A stretch of 43,917 bases of DNA from an uncultured Agathobacter sp. GTDB taxonomy: Bacteria > Bacillota > Clostridia > Lachnospirales > Lachnospiraceae. This document shows positions 1-9,064 of this stretch, in pieces (position 1 is the stretch's first letter; every line of letters starts with the position of its first letter). The position numbers were made by a program, and so were the translations under genes. The stretch covers positions 1 to 43,917 of the forward strand of contig CAJUND010000028.1 in the NCBI GenBank assembly GCA_910587655.1, in the 5' to 3' direction. The notes beneath the pieces are model-generated. The model did not search any database, was not told where the DNA came from, and worked only from the letters and a program-made list of their open reading frames with translations.

Positions 1-1310
1 TCCTGTATGGAAACCTCCCCGTATCCCTGCCGGAATACATAAATATCATCTCCGCTGCCGCCATCCGTGAAATCCTTTCCTGCACCGGCATCCATGTAAT
101 CATTTCCATTTCCGCCATTGATGTAATCATCCCCGGCGCCGCCAAAAACCACGTCATCGCCTTCTGCAGAAAGAAGCTGGTCTTTTCCGCCGTCGCCAAA
201 TACATATTCTTTTTCATCCGTGCCGATAAGCCGGTCGTCGCCCTTTCCGCCTGCCAGGATTTCCTTTCCGTCATTTTCAAAATAATCCCCGTTTTCGGTG
301 CCGGAATAAAAGCTGCTGTTTTCACCCAAAAGATAACTTCCGAGCAGTACCTTGTCCTCTTCTGTCTGGATAAAATACTGTTTTGGGTTGTCCGTGTACC
401 CCTGGATAATTAGACGGTCATTTGTTTCTTTTATGGAAATGACCGCATTGTTCCCGGCAGTACTGATTTCCAGGTCCTGGACAGCGGCCCCTTCCGCAGG
501 CCGGATTACGGATTCACCTTCGGAATCGCTGATAATGTCCGTGCCGTAATCCCTTCCCCAGACATAAATATCGTCTCCTTCGCCGCCATAGAGGAAATCA
601 TCCCCCGCGCCGCCGTCCAGAATGTCATCCCCGGCACCGCCGAAAATTTTGTCGGCCCCGTTTCCGGCACAGATACAGTCATTTCCCTGGTTTCCATAAA
701 TAATGTCATTTCCTTCACTTCCTGATATCCTGTCATCGCCTTCAAAACCATAGATATAAGAACTGTCCACAACTGCCTGCAGGGCGTTATCTCCTTTGTC
801 CCCGTAAATAAACTTAAACGGGCTCCCCGAATCCGTAACATGCATTTTTGCATCCTTAAACACCAGGTCATAATCACGAAATTCCTCTCCCAGTCCAAAG
901 CCGCAGAGAACAAGGGTATCTTTCGTTCCTTTTATTTTTACAACCGCATTGCAATCCTCTCCGTTTACCAGAATTTCATCCGAACGGATTCCCTGAAACT
1001 GAAGTACATTTTTTCCGCTTACATCGACCACCCTGTCAGTCCCATATCCTTTGGCAAAAATATAGGTATCGTCGCCTTTGCCGCCTTTTAATAAATCATT
1101 CCCGGCTCCGCCGTCAAGCGTGTCATTTCCTTCCTGTCCGCTTAATGTATCATTTCCATGACCACCGGAAAGTACATCATCCCCCTCCCCGCCGTCAAGT
1201 ACATCGTTTCCATGATTTCCTGAAAGGGTATCGTTTCCTGCCAGTCCGAAAATAAAATCATTGCAGCTGCTTCCGCCATAGGAATCCCTGCCGTCAGTCC
1301 CAATATATGT
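1..1310 (-). repeat. RTX (GGxGxDxxx) nonapeptide repeat arrays, three blocks
   Basis: The region codes for glycine/aspartate-rich nonapeptides such as GGEGDDVLS, GGAGDDILD and GGAGDDYIN. Block A lies at about 1030-1310, block B at about 500-830 and block C at about 1-325. Each block ends in a haemolysin-related tail (TYIFAKGYGTD, IYVWGRDYGTD, IYVFRQGYGE). Such repeats form calcium-binding parallel beta rolls. Block C may continue past the window edge. Confidence 0.92.
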
Positions 1311-3620
1311 AGTACCTGATTTTGCAAGCTCCACCTGGTCTGCATAATGTTCTGAAATCTCTGCAAAATGCTCCTGAAACTCATGAAAATATTTTGTTTT
1401 ATTCATGCTGTCAAAAATAGTAAGGTACACGCCAAAATCATAAAGCAGTGTATCCACATCTTCCACGTCAGTAATTTTTGCATCAAGCACATAATACAGG
1501 AAAGACAAATCCAGCGCCTTTTTTCCGTTTTCATCCTTATATTCATACACAGCGTTCAGGTATCCGCCCAGCTCGCCATATATGTTCAGCATGGTATAAT
1601 ATTTACTCTCAATGTCAGCATATATTTCTTTTAAAATCGCCGCCGCATTTACATTCGGACTGGAACCGCCCACACCGACAAACTCACGCCCCATAAACTG
1701 TTCAATTACTTTCAGGTCGCGTGCATCTATATTTCCGCCGCGGCTTCCTGCCTTAATTTCCCCGGCGTCCGTAAGAAGATACAGAATCTTTTTCAGGCAC
1801 TGCCTTTTTTCGGCTGCATCATTTAACTCAAGAAAATCAAGGCACAAATCCGATAACTCCCCGTCCCGGTCATCACGTACCGCCTCGATAATATCCGGGA
1901 CATTTCCTGCCGTTACCTTGTCCCCCTGCGTGGTATCTGATGAATTTACCGGAAACCAGAACTCGCTTATTTTTGTGACCGACTTTTTATCCCCAGTTTT
2001 AATGGTTACATCCGCGGTCTCCGCAATTCGCGCACCGGTTTCGTCATCCACCAGACTTTCTTTTTTACAGTCAAGACTGATGGAAATAACCCCGGACTTT
2101 TTCAGTCCGCAAAGCTCGTCAGTTTCTGATTTTCCATTATGGTTGACGTCTGTCCATAACAGCAGTTTTTCATATGCTGCATCTTTTTTGTCAATCACCC
2201 CGTCTCCGTTTTCATCCAGCTCACTTAATGCCTCAAAACCGGATTTGGATTTTTTACCGTTTTCCAGCATTACCTGGTCTCCAAAAAGTTCGCCCCCGTT
2301 GTCAATTTTTCCGTTTCCGTTTCGGTCAAGGGCAAGAAATGCATCTTCTTTTCCAATCCATGCTGTCTTTTCCGCAAAACCGTTATTGTCCAGGTCAAAA
2401 TTCACACCATGCTGCAGTGATTTCAGTTCAATTCCTTCCGCGCCGAAATCAATAATTAACGGATCGCGCGGCGGCTGTGCCTCGCCTGCTTTGTCATAAT
2501 CTTTAGAATCATTCTGGATACCGCGGATTAAATCCTCCAGTCTTTCTGAATCACCGTTTTCCATGGCTTCGCGGTAGAGGTCTGCAAGATTTCCGGGATA
2601 AAAAATCTCCAAAAAATCCTCGTAATCATCACATTCCTGCTTAATTTCAGCCGCATTTACTTCTGTCAGCGGCATCATTGCCATTGCCGTCAGAAATTGT
2701 GCACTTCTCTGTCCCAGGGCTATCATAACGGAACTCAGCTGCTTACCGTATTTACAGACCACTGCTATACTTGCAGCAATGGCGCATGCAGCTGCCACCT
2801 GCTTTCCAAGCGTTTCAAGGTCCAGCTCGTCCACATTAATTCCCGGTGCGACTTCAGCTCCCGGCAGGTCAGGAACCACTACCGGAGGGGTTGGAAGCCA
2901 GTCTATCAGGAAATCTTTTACGTCGTTTTTTGCGTCTGATTTTTCTATGGCTTCGGCTGGTTGTGTCTGTTTTTCTTCTTCTGGCATCCTTTGAAACCAG
3001 TATAGTATTAAACCATTTCCCGCATCAACATATGTTATAAAATATTTTCCACACGGAAATGTTTCTCCTTTGATTGTTTCAAGTTTGTTTCCATATTCAT
3101 TTTTATTTCCATTCTTCGCCTCCCCATTAATATATTTTTTTAATTGATTCATTCCGGCTTTCTTATTTGGATCTGTTTTATACGATGCCGGCTTAACTTC
3201 CCAAATATAATTTTTATCGCCTTCCTTTTCCTCTATAATCTTATATATATCTGCACGACCATAATCACCTGATTTAAAAGTAATATATAGCTCTTGGGAA
3301 TTAAATCCGTCATTTACACCTCGAATCCTCTTTTGAACATTATTATGGAAATAATTAGGAGGAAGTTTGTCTCCATTTGGACTAAAGCATGCCTGCCACC
3401 AATCCCCAGCTCCTTTTTTACTTTTTGCATCTACAAGCACATCCTGCAGTATTTCTCTTTCTTCTCCCACTGCCGATGCAACCATTTCTTCCAGTCTTTT
3501 CAAATATACTTCTTTCTCTGCTGCGGAAAGATTCTGTATCGGCGTTGATGTCACAAGCAACGCAACTACCAGTATAAATGAAATAATCCGCATCCAATTT
3601 TTGTTCTTTACTTTATTCAT
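1..3620 (-). CDS. Large secreted RTX-repeat calcium-binding protein, partial (C-terminus beyond left edge)
   Basis: The frame stays open from ATG at 3620 to base 1, giving at least 1206 residues. The start has a GAGGAG site a few bases upstream. Residues 1-34 form a Sec signal peptide (MNKVKNKNWMRI, a hydrophobic core, then a break near LSAAEK). Residues 115-165 carry GRADIYK (D124), IWEVKP (E141, K143) and a QLKKY motif (Q159), an arrangement resembling PD-(D/E)XK nuclease folds; this is inference. Residues 268-315 are a hydrophobic, alanine-rich helical stretch. Residues 385-450 match the EF-hand-like region common in RTX proteins (FDLDNNGFAEKT, LDRNGNGKIDNGGELFG). A spacer of about 300 residues follows, then three RTX blocks, each closing with a GDDxYxF/W..xYG-type segment. 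It would be exported and fold on binding calcium. A Sec signal instead of type I secretion fits a Gram-positive host. The gene 35 bp upstream is probably co-transcribed. Enzymatic activity is unproven. Confidence 0.9.
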   Translation of the reverse strand, partial: MNKVKNKNWMRIISFILVVALLVTSTPIQNLSAAEKEVYLKRLEEMVASAVGEEREILQDVLVDAKSKKGAGDWWQACFSPNGDKLPPNYFHNNVQKRIRGVNDGFNSQELYITFKSGDYGRADIYKIIEEKEGDKNYIWEVKPASYKTDPNKKAGMNQLKKYINGEAKNGNKNEYGNKLETIKGETFPCGKYFITYVDAGNGLILYWFQRMPEEEKQTQPAEAIEKSDAKNDVKDFLIDWLPTPPVVVPDLPGAEVAPGINVDELDLETLGKQVAAACAIAASIAVVCKYGKQLSSVMIALGQRSAQFLTAMAMMPLTEVNAAEIKQECDDYEDFLEIFYPGNLADLYREAMENGDSERLEDLIRGIQNDSKDYDKAGEAQPPRDPLIIDFGAEGIELKSLQHGVNFDLDNNGFAEKTAWIGKEDAFLALDRNGNGKIDNGGELFGDQVMLENGKKSKSGFEALSELDENGDGVIDKKDAAYEKLLLWTDVNHNGKSETDELCGLKKSGVISISLDCKKESLVDDETGARIAETADVTIKTGDKKSVTKISEFWFPVNSSDTTQGDKVTAGNVPDIIEAVRDDRDGELSDLCLDFLELNDAAEKRQCLKKILYLLTDAGEIKAGSRGGNIDARDLKVIEQFMGREFVGVGGSSPNVNAAAILKEIYADIESKYYTMLNIYGELGGYLNAVYEYKDENGKKALDLSFLYYVLDAKITDVEDVDTLLYDFGVYLTIFDSMNKTKYFHEFQEHFAEISEHYADQVELAKSGTTYIGTDGRDSYGGSSCNDFIFGLAGNDTLSGNHGNDVLDGGEGDDVLSGGHGNDTLSGQEGNDTLDGGAGNDLLKGGKGDDTYIFAKGYGTDRVVDVSGKNVLQFQGIRSDEILVNGEDCNAVVKIKGTKDTLVLCGFGLGEEFRDYDLVFKDAKMHVTDSGSPFKFIYGDKGDNALQAVVDSSYIYGFEGDDRISGSEGNDIIYGNQGNDCICAGNGADKIFGGAGDDILDGGAGDDFLYGGEGDDIYVWGRDYGTDIISDSEGESVIRPAEGAAVQDLEISTAGNNAVISIKETNDRLIIQGYTDNPKQYFIQTEEDKVLLGSYLLGENSSFYSGTENGDYFENDGKEILAGGKGDDRLIGTDEKEYVFGDGGKDQLLSAEGDDVVFGGAGDDYINGGNGNDYMDAGAGKDFTDGGSGDDIYVFRQGYGEVSIQ

Positions 3621-3655
3621 AATGATTCTCCTCTATATATCATTTTACTTTTTGG

Positions 3656-4993
3656 TTACAGTTCCAATCCATAAGACCTCAGTGTTTCCTGATTTTCCTC
3701 TTTACGCCGTTTCAGTTCTGCCATAGTTTTTTCATAAATTTCTGGTCTGCTACATAGTCTGCTTTCCATGACTTTGAGAGGGTCTGCAATTGCTTGTGGA
3801 ATTCCATTCTGAAAATGTCCTTGGTTTTTCATATGAATTAACAGTAATCCATCTTCATAAGCGGTATATGAAAATGTCTGCTGTTCTACGTCATACTCAG
3901 GTCTATAAAAATTAGTCAGATTAAATTTCCGAAAAAATTTAAGACACGAATCCGGCAATGTTACTGCCTGGTCCAGTACCGGAATTATAAATTTTATGCT
4001 TTCCTCCAACGCTTGTTCCATCGCACTTTGAAGGGATTGTCCATCATCTTCTTTATACCGGAAAGAATACAGCTTCATCCTATACTCATTGTCATAATCT
4101 TCAGCTGTGGAATTTTTACTATAAAATGAACTTAATGACTCAAATTGAAACTCAATATCCTCCGGCTTTACTGTCAGGTCTATTTTCTTCCTATATACTG
4201 TAGCTACAGATGCATAAATAATAAATTCTTTAAATCCCCTGTCCCCACACCACTCATCCATACAGGTTATGACATGAATAATCTCATCCCCTACCATCCG
4301 CACAAGATACGGCTGCTTCCCTTTGATTTTCACAAATCCCTGTTCCTTTAACCCTTCCCCGAACACCTGCTTAAAAACCGTGTTTAAGGATGGCGTCCGT
4401 GCCGCTTTCCGGAAATAAAGGACTATAGTGTTTGACTCATCCCCACCGGATGACAGTTCGTCTGAACCCATACACCCCATATCCATCCCCAGGTACGGTG
4501 CCATTTCATCCAGCCCGTCCTCTGCAAACGTATAGCTGCCTGTAAGGACGTTCTGGAACTGTTCCCATGTAAATCCTTCCTTCAAAAACGGTTCCCAGTA
4601 TTTTCGCACTCCCAGCGGCTGTTCCCTATCGCCCAGATAGCCGGACGCATCCCCCAGAACCGAAAAATCCGTCTGCACCTTGCTTCGGGTATAAAGCTCA
4701 AGCGTTGCAAAATCGCTGTCCACAAGGCTGATACTGACACAAGCGGTCTGTAATCCTTCCGAAAACCAACCAGAATCTTCCATGACAGCATATCTGTCAC
4801 TCCCATATGCTTTCCTTTTCAGCGTCACCCAGTCGCTGTTTTCAGAAAAAACAAGTACATAACTGCTTCCGCTTTTCTCCGTTCCGCGTTTGTAGCCTCG
4901 CTTCTCCATGCTCTTACAAAATTCCTCTGCAAACTCTTCTTTTGTCATCTGTTTTTCGTTGCGGATAAAAACCGCAGTGCTAAAATTGCCCAA
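3656..4993 (-). CDS. Cytoplasmic protein of unknown family encoded upstream of the RTX gene (445 aa)
   Basis: I do not recognise a named family with confidence. The chosen start is TTG at 4993, with GGAGG at 5001-5005 and a 7-nt spacer. An ATG at 5023 would add ten residues but would place that ribosome site inside the coding region. The protein has no signal peptide and no membrane segment. It looks like two tandem alpha/beta units: the first has TKEEFAEEFCKSMEKRGYKR followed by strands, and the second, from about residue 205, has a helix (FKQVFGEGLKEQGFVK) followed by strands, faintly like DUF4304. The C-terminus is a charged helix. The stop is 35 bp before the RTX start and the two genes appear to share a promoter. 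A cytoplasmic partner of a secreted, possibly toxic protein could be an immunity factor; this is inference from position only. Confidence 0.7.
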   Translation of the reverse strand: MGNFSTAVFIRNEKQMTKEEFAEEFCKSMEKRGYKRGTEKSGSSYVLVFSENSDWVTLKRKAYGSDRYAVMEDSGWFSEGLQTACVSISLVDSDFATLELYTRSKVQTDFSVLGDASGYLGDREQPLGVRKYWEPFLKEGFTWEQFQNVLTGSYTFAEDGLDEMAPYLGMDMGCMGSDELSSGGDESNTIVLYFRKAARTPSLNTVFKQVFGEGLKEQGFVKIKGKQPYLVRMVGDEIIHVITCMDEWCGDRGFKEFIIYASVATVYRKKIDLTVKPEDIEFQFESLSSFYSKNSTAEDYDNEYRMKLYSFRYKEDDGQSLQSAMEQALEESIKFIIPVLDQAVTLPDSCLKFFRKFNLTNFYRPEYDVEQQTFSYTAYEDGLLLIHMKNQGHFQNGIPQAIADPLKVMESRLCSRPEIYEKTMAELKRRKEENQETLRSYGLEL

Positions 4994-5052
4994 TTGTAAA
5001 CCTCCGTGACCGTCCCATATCATATAACCCGAATTTATTTCCCTGTATTCCT

Positions 5053-5121
5053 AACATAACGCCCGCTCCATTCCTTTTCAAGCAAAATGTAACGAGCGGT
5101 CGATATTTGTAACGAACGGTC
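5053..5121 (-). promoter_or_regulatory. Promoter of the RTX unit with two direct repeats upstream of the -35
   Basis: On the minus strand, TTGAAA (5081-5076), a 17-nt spacer and TATGTT (5058-5053) form a promoter. Just upstream lie two copies of a 14-mer, read on plus as TGTAACGAGCGGTC (5088-5101) and TGTAACGAACGGTC (5108-5121), with one mismatch and an exact 20-bp period. The nearer copy ends 6 bp from the -35. Paired direct repeats about two helical turns apart at this position are typical of LytTR-type activators such as AgrA and ComE. No candidate regulator is encoded in the window. Confidence 0.6.
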
Positions 5122-5193
5122 AGATTTTCCTGTTTTTTCAGAAAACATTCCCCTTTTTCACCGGAATGCAGCCGACCATCCAAAAAAATGCAT

Positions 5194-5225
5194 CAAAAAA
5201 ACAGGAAACCTTAATTGGCTTCCTG
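5194..5225 (-). terminator. Rho-independent terminator after pyk
   Basis: Read on the minus strand, CAGGAAGCC, a loop of six bases and GGTTTCCTG form a stem with one mismatch, followed by a run of about eight T. It lies about 18 bp after the pyk stop and ends the aro-fprA-pyk cluster. Confidence 0.85.
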
Positions 5226-5243
5226 CTTTTGTTACAGACACTA

Positions 5244-6659
5244 TTATTTCACATGTTCCACCTTTATCAGGTTCGTATTTCCCGTCTGTCCGTTCATCAG
5301 GCCTCCTGTCAGAACGACATGGTCCCCTTTCTTTAAGTCAAACACTTCCTTGGCGCGTATCATGGCATTGTAAAACATAACCTCCATGGAACTGAACTCC
5401 TCGCTTAATACCGGTTTCACACCCCAGCTCAGATTCAGTTTGCGCCATGCCTTTTCGGATGTCGTCATTCCGATAATATCAACCGGACAGCGGAAACGGC
5501 TGACCATCCGCACGGTTTTTCCGCTTAAGGAGCTGACAATAATACACCTTGCCTGCACATCAATCGCCATCGCGCAGGTCGAATGGGAAATCGCATCCAG
5601 CACACTTTCCGTCTCAAACTCCGTATTCTGGAAACGTCTGGTGTAATTAATCTGCTTTTCCGTATATTCCGCAATATCAGCCATATTGCGGACAGCATCC
5701 ACCGGATACTTGCCTGCTGCGGATTCCCCGGAAAGCATAATGGCGGAGGAACCGTCATACACGGCATTTGCCACATCCGAAAGCTCCGCACGCGTCGGAC
5801 GCGGATTGTGAATCATGGATTCCAGCATCTCCGTTGCCGTAATCACGCGTGTTCCCAGCATACGGCATTTGTTAATCAGGTATTTCTGGATTGCCGGAAC
5901 CTCCATGCCCGGAATTTCAACTCCCAGGTCACCGCGTGCAATCATGATGCCGTCGGCAATTTCACAGATTTCCTCCACATGGTCCACACCGGAACGGTTC
6001 TCAATCTTTGCAACAATATCAATGCTTTCCCCGCCGTTGGCGTCCAGAAATTCCCGCAGGTCCACAACATCCTGCTTTACCGATACAAACGATGCCGCCA
6101 CAAAATCAACGTCATTTTTGATTCCAAACAGAAGATCCTGTTTATCCTGCTCGCTCAGGTATTCATTATCCATAACCTTGTTCGGGAAATTCATGCTCTT
6201 ACGGTCAGACAGCTCGCCGCCGGCAAGAATCCGGCAGACGGCATTCGGCGCTTCCAGCTTTTCCACCTCCAGGATAATCAGGCCGTTATTAATCAGCACC
6301 CTGTCTCCCACCTTGAGATTTTCCACCAGTTTTTTATATGTCACCGACACACGCTCTTCATTTCCCACAACGTCTTCTGTTGTCAGAATGAATGTATCCC
6401 CTTCTTTCAGTGTAACCCTGCCGTTTTCAAAGGTTTTAATCCGGTATTCCGGTCCCTTCGTATCCAGCATAATGGCAATCGGCAGATTTAACTGCTCCCT
6501 GACTTTTTTTATCAGGTCAATTTTTTTCTGGTGTTCCTCATGGCTTCCGTGCGAAAAATTCAGACGCGCAACGTCCATGCCCACCTGGCACATTTTTGTT
6601 AAAACATCCTCTTTTTCACTTGCCGGCCCAATGGTACAGATAATTTTTGTTTTTCTCAT
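5244..6659 (-). CDS. pyk: Pyruvate kinase
   Basis: Pyruvate kinase converts phosphoenolpyruvate and ADP to pyruvate and ATP, the last step of glycolysis. The 471 residues begin with the family N-terminus RKTKIICTIGPAS, then ARLNFSHGSHEEH, MLDTKGPE, and the active-site block IENRSGV...DGIMIARGDLGVEIP that holds the catalytic lysine and metal ligands. TATEMLESM and SGESAAGKYP follow, then a full C-terminal allosteric domain. The extra phosphotransfer domain found on many Bacillus and Clostridium enzymes is missing, so this is the short form. An AAGGGGG site lies just upstream of the ATG. It is the last gene of its cluster and is followed by a strong terminator. Confidence 0.97.
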   Translation of the reverse strand: MRKTKIICTIGPASEKEDVLTKMCQVGMDVARLNFSHGSHEEHQKKIDLIKKVREQLNLPIAIMLDTKGPEYRIKTFENGRVTLKEGDTFILTTEDVVGNEERVSVTYKKLVENLKVGDRVLINNGLIILEVEKLEAPNAVCRILAGGELSDRKSMNFPNKVMDNEYLSEQDKQDLLFGIKNDVDFVAASFVSVKQDVVDLREFLDANGGESIDIVAKIENRSGVDHVEEICEIADGIMIARGDLGVEIPGMEVPAIQKYLINKCRMLGTRVITATEMLESMIHNPRPTRAELSDVANAVYDGSSAIMLSGESAAGKYPVDAVRNMADIAEYTEKQINYTRRFQNTEFETESVLDAISHSTCAMAIDVQARCIIVSSLSGKTVRMVSRFRCPVDIIGMTTSEKAWRKLNLSWGVKPVLSEEFSSMEVMFYNAMIRAKEVFDLKKGDHVVLTGGLMNGQTGNTNLIKVEHVK

Positions 6660-6681
6660 ACATCCCCCTTATAATCAATCA

Positions 6682-7848
6682 TTAAGCGCCTGCAATGGCA
6701 TCTGCCAGAGCTTCCATAACCGGAACATCCGTTTCCTTCATGGTTGATTTAATGGTTACGGACGGCTCCACAATGGTCACATTCTTCATGGTATCCAGCA
6801 CAGCCTTCATAGTCTTTGCCGCACACGGCGCCCATGAGCCGTTTTCAATGATACCTACCGTGCGGTTCTGGTATGCCTTGGACTGTAAATGGTGTAAAAA
6901 GTCCTGCATGCACGGGAACACTCCCCCGTCATAGCTTGCGCCTGCAACAACCATGCGGTCATACCGGAATGCATCCTCAATGACCTCAGCCATATCCTCC
7001 CTTGCAAGGTCGCTGACCACAACCTTTTCCACACCGCGCTCACGCAGCATTTCGGCAAATTTTTCCGCTGCCTTTCCCGTATTGCCGTGAATGGATGCAT
7101 AGGCAACAAGCACCCCTTTGTTCTCCGGCCGGTAGCTGCTCCAGGTATCGTATAACCCGATATAATATCCCAGGTTTTCATCCAGAATGGGACCATGCAG
7201 CGGACAGATTTTTTCGATATCCAGCGTCGCAGCCTTCTTTAAAAGCGCCTGCACCGGAGCGCCGTATTTTCCTACAATATTAAAATAATATCTTCTGGCT
7301 TCACATGCCCAGCCTTCGTCATCCTCTGCGTCCATTGCCCCGAACTTTCCAAATCCGTCTGCAGAAAACAGAATCTTTTCCGTACTTTCATAGGTCACCA
7401 TAACCTCCGGCCAGTGAACCATCGGCGCCATATAAAAATTCAGCGTGTGCTTACCAAGTGAAAGGGACTCTCCCTCTGCAACCGTCTGCTGCTTAATCCC
7501 GGAAACATCAAAAAACTGCGGCAGCATGGCAAACGTCTTTGCATTGCCGACAAGCGTTACTTCCGGGAACAGTTCCATCAGTCTTCCAATGCTTCCCGCA
7601 TGGTCAGGTTCCAGGTGGGAAACCACAAGATAATCCACGCTGCGTCCACCCAGCTCCGCCATCAGGTTCTTCTCCCACTCTTCCATTCCGCGGACGTCCA
7701 CGGTATCCATTAACGCCACCTTCTCATCCAGAATCAGGTAAGAGTTATAGGTCACGCCCTCCGGCACAACATACTGGCTCTCAAACAGGTCAATCGTTCT
7801 GTCATCCACTCCAATGTACTTTACATCATTTGAAATCTTTACTTCCAT
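6682..7848 (-). CDS. fprA: FprA family A-type flavoprotein (flavodiiron protein)
   Basis: Flavodiiron proteins reduce oxygen or nitric oxide in the cytoplasm of anaerobes and so protect against oxidative or nitrosative stress. The N-terminal metallo-beta-lactamase-like domain (residues 1-240) has the di-iron motif H78-x-E80-x-D82-H83 (SHLEPDHAGS), with further ligands around MVHWPEVM, FSADGFG and PLHGPIL. The flavodoxin-like FMN domain starts near residue 247 (VLVAYASIHGNTGKAAEKF). The length of 388 residues suits the two-domain class without rubredoxin fusions. AAGGAG lies upstream of the ATG. The gene sits between DUF624 and pyk on the same strand with short gaps. Confidence 0.95.
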   Translation of the reverse strand: MEVKISNDVKYIGVDDRTIDLFESQYVVPEGVTYNSYLILDEKVALMDTVDVRGMEEWEKNLMAELGGRSVDYLVVSHLEPDHAGSIGRLMELFPEVTLVGNAKTFAMLPQFFDVSGIKQQTVAEGESLSLGKHTLNFYMAPMVHWPEVMVTYESTEKILFSADGFGKFGAMDAEDDEGWACEARRYYFNIVGKYGAPVQALLKKAATLDIEKICPLHGPILDENLGYYIGLYDTWSSYRPENKGVLVAYASIHGNTGKAAEKFAEMLRERGVEKVVVSDLAREDMAEVIEDAFRYDRMVVAGASYDGGVFPCMQDFLHHLQSKAYQNRTVGIIENGSWAPCAAKTMKAVLDTMKNVTIVEPSVTIKSTMKETDVPVMEALADAIAGA

Positions 7849-7885
7849 TTTTATCTTTTCTCCTTTTTAATATTTTTAATTAAAT

Positions 7886-8533
7886 TTATCCCATATTGTC
7901 AATTTTGTCATTTTCCAGCTCACGCTCCAAATCTTCTTTACTCATATAACGGCGGAACAGCCGCTCGAGTATAAAATCAAATATTAGCGTAAGAACCGAT
8001 GGAAAAATAAACAGAAACAGCGGCATCATATAAGTAAGCAGCAAAACTGCAAATACCAGCACAATTAAAAGCAGCGACCATGGCAGATGCCTGATTTCAA
8101 GCAGAACCCCATTTTTCAGCGTAGCCTTAACTGTGTTTTCAAATCGCGCAATATACGGAAACATATAACACGCCCAGCCAATGACCATTGCAGCCAGTAC
8201 AAGAAAAAAGTAAAAAAACAGCCCCAGGTTGCTTCCAGACTGTAAGACAGCCCTGGCAATATAAATATCACCGACCAGAACCACCATCACAACCAGCCAG
8301 ACCAGATGCACGAGCGTTGACTGTTTAAAATTGTCCTTAAAGGCAGAAAAATAGTTTCTGGTTGTATATCCCCGGTTTCCGCGTATTGACTTGTGTACCG
8401 CATAATATAACGCAGTACTGGCAGCGCCCATGGTAATTACCGGAATACTGCATATCAGCCACAGCAGGCTCAGCCACACACAGTCCACCAGTTTTCCAAG
8501 CGCAGTAAAAAACTTGTTATCATACTTCAGCAT
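7886..8533 (-). CDS. YesL/DUF624 family membrane protein
   Basis: This 215-residue integral membrane protein has the DUF624 signature at its N-terminus: FFTALGKLVDCVWLSLLWLI, then PVITMGAASTALYYAVHK. About five hydrophobic segments follow, at roughly residues 15-40, 75-95, 103-125, 150-172 and 175-195. The C-terminus is charged and presumably cytoplasmic. DUF624 members often accompany carbohydrate ABC transporters, but no such genes are adjacent here. It is translated closely after aroK, with a GGAGG site overlapping the aroK stop. Its biochemical role is not known. Confidence 0.88.
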   Translation of the reverse strand: MLKYDNKFFTALGKLVDCVWLSLLWLICSIPVITMGAASTALYYAVHKSIRGNRGYTTRNYFSAFKDNFKQSTLVHLVWLVVMVVLVGDIYIARAVLQSGSNLGLFFYFFLVLAAMVIGWACYMFPYIARFENTVKATLKNGVLLEIRHLPWSLLLIVLVFAVLLLTYMMPLFLFIFPSVLTLIFDFILERLFRRYMSKEDLERELENDKIDNMG

Positions 8534-8536
8534 ATC

Positions 8537-9064
8537 CTATTCCTCCAGTTTATCCAGTATCTCCTGGCAGATATCCTCACATGTCCTGCCGTCTGTTGCA
8601 ACTGTCACATCGGCAGCCTCCTCATAAAGCGCACGCCGCTTTTCCATCAGTCCGGCAATATACTCCACGTTCATATGTCCGTTCAGTACCGGACGGTCAT
8701 TACTGTACCTCACGCGTTCATATACCGTCTCCGGTGTCGCCGTCAGCAGTACAATCCTTCCGCTTTTTTTCATATTGGAAACATTCTGCGGACGCAGAAC
8801 CACACCGCCCCCGCAGGAAATGACCGCGGATTCCTCCATGCCAAGGCTTAAAACCAGCTGGCTTTCTATGTCCCGGAAAAATTCTTCCCCGTATCTTTCA
8901 AAGATTTCCGTAATTGCCATGCCCTGTTCTTTTACAATCCGTTCATCCATTTCCACCAGCGGAAACTGCAGTTCCTCCTGCAGCGCCCGCGCAACCGTAC
9001 TTTTTCCAGTTCCCATAAATCCAATCAGAAAAATATTAAAATCAATTTCCCTATTCGTACTCAT
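8537..9064 (-). CDS. aroK: Shikimate kinase
   Basis: Shikimate kinase phosphorylates shikimate at the 3-hydroxyl with ATP in the aromatic amino acid pathway. The 175 residues show the Walker A motif GFMGTGKST (15-23), the shikimate-binding MDERI motif (38-42), FRDIES, and the CGGGVVLRP loop. The lid and adenine-binding region (SNDRPVLNG, EKRRALYEEAAD) are also complete. Its ATG overlaps the aroE stop as ATGA, so translation is likely coupled to aroE, the preceding pathway step. Confidence 0.96.
   Translation of the reverse strand: MSTNREIDFNIFLIGFMGTGKSTVARALQEELQFPLVEMDERIVKEQGMAITEIFERYGEEFFRDIESQLVLSLGMEESAVISCGGGVVLRPQNVSNMKKSGRIVLLTATPETVYERVRYSNDRPVLNGHMNVEYIAGLMEKRRALYEEAADVTVATDGRTCEDICQEILDKLEE

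Noticed and set aside
1..1310. CRISPR array
   Set aside because: The regular repeats are coding for RTX nonapeptides; they vary in DNA sequence and have no spacers.
1612..2499. A 295-codon plus-strand open frame
   Set aside because: It lies opposite the RTX gene, is rich in serine and proline, and has no recognisable motif; the minus strand encodes clear EF-hand-like and RTX sequences.
5583..6747. Long plus-strand open frames over pyk
   Set aside because: They are shadows of pyruvate kinase, which is unambiguous on the minus strand.
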